In this document: piece after piece, positions 59,081-64,000 of the stretch
Layout: every line of letters begins with the position of its first letter
Numbering within the stretch: the stretch's first letter is position 1
Assembly (NCBI GenBank): GCA_009193035.1
Contig: SWDT01000066.1
Location: 248,001-312,000 of the forward strand
Direction: 5' to 3'
DNA from: Halicephalobus mephisto
Taxonomy: Eukaryota > Nematoda > Chromadorea > Rhabditida > Panagrolaimidae
DNA length: 64,000 bases
Notes under the pieces: generated by a model
Databases searched by the model: none
Told to the model about the DNA's origin: nothing
The model's input: the letters and a program-made list of their open reading frames with translations, nothing else
Program-made: the position numbers and the translations under genes

Positions 59081-62034
59081 GTTGGCAGAACAAGAAGGCA
59101 CTGATTAACAAGAGTCTATCTATATTAGATCTGATGCATCTGATCTACAATACCACTGAGGTTAGAGGAATTATTCTTTAAGAAGTCCGGAACACGACCA
59201 AGTCGGACACGAAGAACATACAACAATGAGCTAAACACGCGGATTTCCTATTATAGCTTATCTAGTGATGCAAGCAGCTCTACTCTGAAATTGATTGTAA
59301 CAACATTTGAATTGAGTCAAAAGTTCCCAAGAAGCGACAGGGAGCGATCGCACATCGAGAGTGTCGGGAAATCAAAGAGAACCAAGAGTCAATTTTTCTC
59401 GCTCATTACCTTTTGGTTCTCTTTGAGTTGAATAATAAAGCAATCGAGGGTAAAGCGGCACGTTAGCAAGAGTCATAAATAGTAACAAGAACGCGGTCAA
59501 AACATGCGAGAGAAAACAATCGTCCTTGGCCAATGGCGAACGTTCCCAGAGTCAAGTAGACTCGGAGAGCAAGGTGGAAAATAAATCGACAGATGGTATA
59601 TGAATTTAACAAGGACGAAGCTACAACGGAAAAGATAATGTTTTTGAATCGAAATCCAAACTATAGATGAAAAAAGGAAAAGCATCTTTTTTCGCGATAA
59701 GAGACGCACGTGCCCATTTTAGACACTGGATAAAGCGTCTTCGGTGGTCGGAAAGGGAGCTGCAGTCCGGCATTTCGACTCGCTCTCCGAAATGCAAAGT
59801 CAACTTTGCACTTTTTCCTTTGCAGACAAAAATTCAAACAGGGCCGTCCTCGGCTTCACAAAAAATCATGTCTGTTTTGGATAATAAAAAACGAATAGAC
59901 AAGGTTGTTTGATTTACAACCATGGTTATGAGCGCAATCTCGGTGGATCTTGCTCTCGGAGAAGATTGCTTGTCTCAGGGGATTTAGGGTCGGAGTTAAT
60001 TTACATAAATCCAGTGACCTCAGGAGTAAATTATGATTCAACGAGTATCCAATTACGGATACCCAAAAACAATCGAATCGGACAAATGTCAGAAGAGATC
60101 TCGAGTGAAGAATTCCTCTGGTGGCACTTTGCACTCGAGACTTGTCAAGTTGACAAAGCGCGATCCGACGGACCGGCTTCATTCGATATGTGCATAATAA
60201 AACGGATCAATCATAGACGAGACTGGAAAATTTGAAAATACGGCTTTGGCATACCAAATCCAATGCCAACTACTTCCGATTACGGTAGGACTGGAAGAAA
60301 CTTACCCAAAAGACCAACCGCAGTAAACTTGGATAGTGAATGAAAAGAACGCTTTTTTGAATTTCCCAAGCACTATCCTGTCTTTTGGATGAGCAATTAC
60401 AATTAAAAATCTTGGATAGCACCAGAAAATCCGAGAAAGCGTTCTTGTCAATCACTATCCAAGTTTGCAATAGTGCAATTTTATGATCAAATTTCCCTAT
60501 TCATCCTCGAAAGGCAATCTGGCGCCGAATTTGAACTGAAGCTTTTGTTTCAAAAGCAGCTTGTAAAGAAATAAATGTGCTGACAGTAAAAAGGTCAAAA
60601 CTCCAAAGACAACGGTCTGTTTTGTCTTCAGATTTTTTGAAAGAACACATATGGTAGCCGAAGGAAGCCTTTGAGTCTCATCCTATTTTGCAGGTGACTG
60701 GATTAAACCGATCCATTAGAAAAATTGAGTGAGGAGGCGTAATTGCCGGGTCCAAGGGGTCATCCAAAGACGAGACATCGCCCTCCTGCTGTCGCTAGAG
60801 TAAACCGAGATTTTTAAGAGATACTAATTCTCGCCCTCTGAGAAAATCGCTTTCTGTGTCAACAAAGTCAAGCAAAGAAGGATTACCGAAATATGGTCAC
60901 ACTGATAACTGCCAAATCCGGTTGGGTTACTAGAGCTTTGATCATCTGATGTTTGGTCCTTTCAAAACAAATTTATAGGAGCAACGAAAGAATCATTTCA
61001 CGGAAAAATTAGTTGGTATTTTAAAGGGTTAATGGTTTCTGGATAATATTAGCTCAGTTTTTATGCACATCTAACTAGAATTAGACCCGTAGATTGAATC
61101 TAGATAGTTTAGAAATGCCCGAATTCGATCTTCTAGATATTACTCAAAGGCTTTCTGTGGATTATGTTTATATAAAGACGTGAATAGTGTTCAGAATGTA
61201 AGAAATCATTTGTTCAGACACTATCTAAGATTGTATCAGTTCACTTCCCCGATCAGATTTCTTTCCTCGAATAAAGCTCTGTTTCTATAAACAATTCTCA
61301 CTAATTTATCAACTCTTGAAAATCTCGAAAATTCTACTCACTCTTCTCAAGGGACCAGGTATCCAATAGATGTTTTTATAAACACAAAACCCCCATTGAA
61401 CAAACTTCGCTGCGAGAGTCCGAGTACTGGATTTCACCGTTGAGCGATTCATTCGGGTACTTTATTTTGTAATATGTGTTTCTATTTAGTGCTTAAAGAA
61501 TGGAACGTAATGAATATAAAATAATGCGAAAATGCAAATAAGAACGGAATCCTGATGAGGATTCTCGCAGCGAAAATTGTTCAATGGATCTTGGTAGTTG
61601 TAAAAATACCTATCGGTCGTTTGGTCCTTTACCTGCCTTACTTCTCCGCATTGTCCTTTCCAATCCTCTTGTAATTCTCAGATTCCCCTTATGAAGTAAA
61701 AGTTGATCGAAAGTCCTCGGTGCCAGTCGGCGATTCCTCCGAATCCCTTTTCGATTTTCTCAAGAAAGGAAAATTGGAACCCATTTCTCTCGGAGGACTC
61801 GGTGTTCCTTTGACAGGAAGGACTTTCTCTCCTGTGCCGATATATGACCTTGAGCCATTAAAAAACTCTTCTTTTGAGCGGAGGCCGAATTTGGGTCTGT
61901 CTCGAGAGAAACGCGTACTTTCACGTATGCAGTGAAAGGAGCGCCGATCGCAAAATTGAGGCCATGGCTCTTGTTTATGCCGTGTCCAGCCAGCCGGTTG
62001 GAAAGAGGCGTTTCTTTCGGGTCAAGAAGGATTC
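59081..62034. other. Large divergent regulatory region
   Basis: Almost 3 kb between the divergent APC-like and Brinker-like genes with no supported exon. It contains a MITE at 60,325-60,466. Open frames at 59,856-60,182 and 61,720-61,935 show no motif or splicing support. The length fits regulatory DNA of developmental genes. Confidence 0.5.
60325..60466. mobile_element. TTGGATAGTGA-family MITE, best-preserved copy
   Basis: 142 bp with 34-bp imperfect terminal inverted repeats: left AAACTTGGATAGTGAATGAA..GAACGCTTT at 60,325-60,358, right the complement at 60,431-60,466 (3-5 mismatches). A second pair of ACTATCC/GGATAGC elements lies inside. No coding capacity. Confidence 0.8.
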
Positions 62035-63547
62035 ATGGAGACTGCCAGAAACTATGATTTGAATAAAACGATGAATGGCCCTCTGGCATCGAGTTATTTC
62101 CCCAGTGGTGCCTTCTGGCCATGGCTGGGGTTCAGTTACCCGAGTGCACTGTCGGAAGAGAAGCCACTGGACCTGTCGATCAAGTTGAATTCCATCTCTA
62201 ATCAACTCCAAATCAGGTCCTCTGTTATTCAGTCGACCAAGGACTACACAGAACCGTATTTACCTACCTGTTCGCCCCCAGAAATCTCTCTAAGTCCCCC
62301 AGAATCCGATAAAAACCCTAAAAAATGTCCCTCGTCAGCTTCGTCCTCAGAACCTTCACCTAATCGGATGTCGTATCCGAGAGAATTTAAATTAATGGTT
62401 ATTGATTATTTCTACACTAATGGGCTTAACAAATACAGAACTTGCAAGGAATTTCAAATCACAAAGTCCATGCTGAATGGATGGTTGACGAAAGCTGACA
62501 AGATCCGGCAGTCGAGACCTGGGGCCTTGAAATCAGGAAGATCAGGGAGAAAACCCCAGTTCCCGGCAGTCGAAAAGCAGCTTTACGAACTCTACTTGGA
62601 GAAGGTTAACCAAGGAGAAAAGATTGGGAATAGATGGCTCAGAGAAACAGCTCGGAATCTGGCGGCGGAACTGTACAGCTCCAAAGAGCTCAATGGCATG
62701 TGCCAGTTTAGCGAGAGATGGCTGTCAAACTTCAAAAGGCGGTTCAACATCGGATTGAGAGCAGAACCAGGCCGATCCGGATCTGTCTACTCCAGTGCCG
62801 GGGAGGACAGCCAAAAGGGCAAGTCTTTAAGCATATAATGAGCAAATGAAAGGGATTTGAGAAGACACGTGCACCGATGCAAAATTGGATAATGATTGAA
62901 AACGACGATTTGGGGAATTTTCTAGACATTGTCTGAAATTTTTGGATAGTGTCCAGAACAATTTCGAAACTCGTTCTTCTCAATCACCGTCCGAGTTTGC
63001 CCAAATTGTTTCTGCATCCAAATTCTCTTAATCTACGTGATAACGAAATCCTGACCTGATTTTAGCAGATCACGTGAAATTAAACAGGTGACTAATTTCA
63101 AAGATTTTAGCGATAAAATCAGAAGAAGAAGATGCTCTGAGCACATGTTCGGAAGAACAACCTTCTGAATCATCCGTGACAAGCTCTACTACCGCTCAAA
63201 TGGCTCAAGCTGTTCTCCAACAATCCGGCCAACTCCCTATTCGGGCCTTCTATGAGAAGTTCCCGTGGTTATGCAAGAAGGTGCACCACCAAACCGAGGA
63301 TTCCGCGAGTGAGGAGAAGACCCCCAGAGGAAGGAAAGTCCAGTTCCCTGAGGTCGAGAAGATACTCTATGAACGTATCCAACAAGAACCCCACAAAGTC
63401 TCAAATAAATGGCTCCAGGAGAAAGCTCGGGAGATCGCCAAAGACCTGAATGTCACAGACGAACAAGGCAAACCGGCCGTCTTCAGTGAACACTGGCTTT
63501 TGAACTTTAAAAAGCGCTTCAATCTTTCTAAAAATACAGATCTTTAA
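62035..63547 (+). CDS. Brinker/CENP-B-type HTH factor with CtBP-binding motif
   Basis: Exon 62035-62794 and exon 63111-63547 join in phase to 398 residues, although the donor (CTCCA/GTGCCG) is weak; without splicing the frame stops at 62838. The N-terminal region carries EEKPLDLSIKLN, a perfect PLDLS motif for the corepressor CtBP. A Brinker- or Psq-like helix-turn-helix follows (YPREFKLMVIDYF, CKEFQITKSMLNGWLTKADK). Then come two copies of a CENP-B-type HTH half: GRKPQFPAVEKQLYELYLEK with RWLRETARNLAAEL, FSERWLSNFKRRFNI, and in the second exon GRKVQFPEVEKILYERIQQ with KWLQEKAREIAKDL, FSEHWLLNFKKRFNL. It is probably a sequence-specific repressor. Its intron carries a MITE. Confidence 0.75.
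62880..63000. mobile_element. TTGGATAGTGA-family MITE, diverged copy
   Basis: Begins AAAATTGGATAATGATTGAA and ends AATCACCGTCCGAGTTTG, which is inversely related to the start; an internal GGATAGTGTCC is shared with the other copies. It lies in the intron of the Brinker-like gene. Confidence 0.65.
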
Positions 63548-64000
63548 GTTATTTAAGTTGTGTTGTAATTTCATGTCTGTTTTGAAACGCCGTCTACATG
63601 CTTCTATTCAACATTCCAGATGTACAGTTTCTTTCCACCTTAAAAATGAAAAAATAAGTGTAAATCAAAAACCTGTTCTGGAACCCCCTCGATGGGGTGA
63701 CGTCTCTTGTTTGTTTGTGCAATTCTATTATTGTTTCCTTATATCAGCTGCAAGAATTACTACGTGTTAATGTTTACTTTGGAATACTGTGTGCAGGTCT
63801 ATATGCGAGTCTTACAAAGAAATGACGGATTTACTAGTGTTCGCGTCAGCAAAAAAGCAGTAATTGGTCTCGGCACGGAAGTTACGCTTTTGTTAGTAAA
63901 TTAGTCATTTCTACAATTGCAGCTCCGAAGAGTTTACCACTTGATATTTTTGAGAAAATAAAACTTACTCTTAAGTCGACCCCACTTGACCCGTGTTCCA
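63548..64000. other. 3' flank of the Brinker-like gene
   Basis: No supported exon. Probable 3' UTR; an AAATAAA-type polyadenylation signal occurs near 63,956 but may be too distant to serve this gene. A 15-base string AGTTACGCTTTTGTT near 63,879 is shared with the inverted repeats at 52.1 and 54.1 kb. Confidence 0.4.

Overview
The window is nuclear DNA of a small-genome animal, almost certainly a nematode. Genes are interrupted by very short introns (many 35-60 bp, one 35 bp). One gene encodes a seven-transmembrane chemoreceptor with the hallmarks of the nematode Str superfamily. Several downstream genes have a splice acceptor directly in front of the start codon, with no upstream coding exon and only 100-250 bp separating them from a same-strand gene; this is the pattern of operons resolved by spliced-leader trans-splicing. 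I see no rRNA, tRNA, CRISPR or organellar sequence. Exon joins were made by hand; most were checked by reading phase and alignment to remembered family motifs.

Layout. 0.5-8 kb (+): chromodomain/ankyrin protein (MPP8-like), hnRNP Q/R, and a REV7/MAD2L2-like HORMA protein. 8.5-12.8 kb (-): PNRC-like proline-rich protein, a Lys-rich protein, pyroglutamyl peptidase and a chemoreceptor. 12.8-15.7 kb: AT-rich gene desert holding a 1.07-kb TTAA-flanked foldback transposon. 15.7-31 kb: SPCS3, IDI1, dephospho-CoA kinase, VPS50, a DHHC palmitoyltransferase, an SH2-kinase of the Fer type, condensin SMC4 and an NR2E-type nuclear receptor. 31-39 kb (-): a small RING protein and PDE1, the latter bracketed by near-identical 281-bp direct repeats. 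41-51 kb: farnesyl diphosphate synthase, WAVE/SCAR, an RRM protein, AP endonuclease, CHMP2B, NDUFB4, an SDR, proteasome alpha subunit 4 and the SNARE USE1. 51-64 kb: a large intergenic region, an alpha-type nicotinic receptor subunit, an APC-family armadillo protein, another large regulatory stretch and a Brinker/CENP-B-type transcription factor with a CtBP-binding motif.

Organisation. Genes between 17 and 50 kb alternate head-to-head (about 200-300 bp apart) and tail-to-tail (often 45-65 bp apart). Housekeeping pairs look like operons (hnRNP>REV7, RRM>AP endonuclease, PSMA4>USE1, WAVE>FPPS, IDI1>SPCS3). Neuronal and developmental genes (nicotinic receptor, APC, Brinker-like) sit in roomier territory with repeats. 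The most unusual signal is a palindrome-like motif centred on CATATATG that recurs in many of the short introns of unrelated genes.
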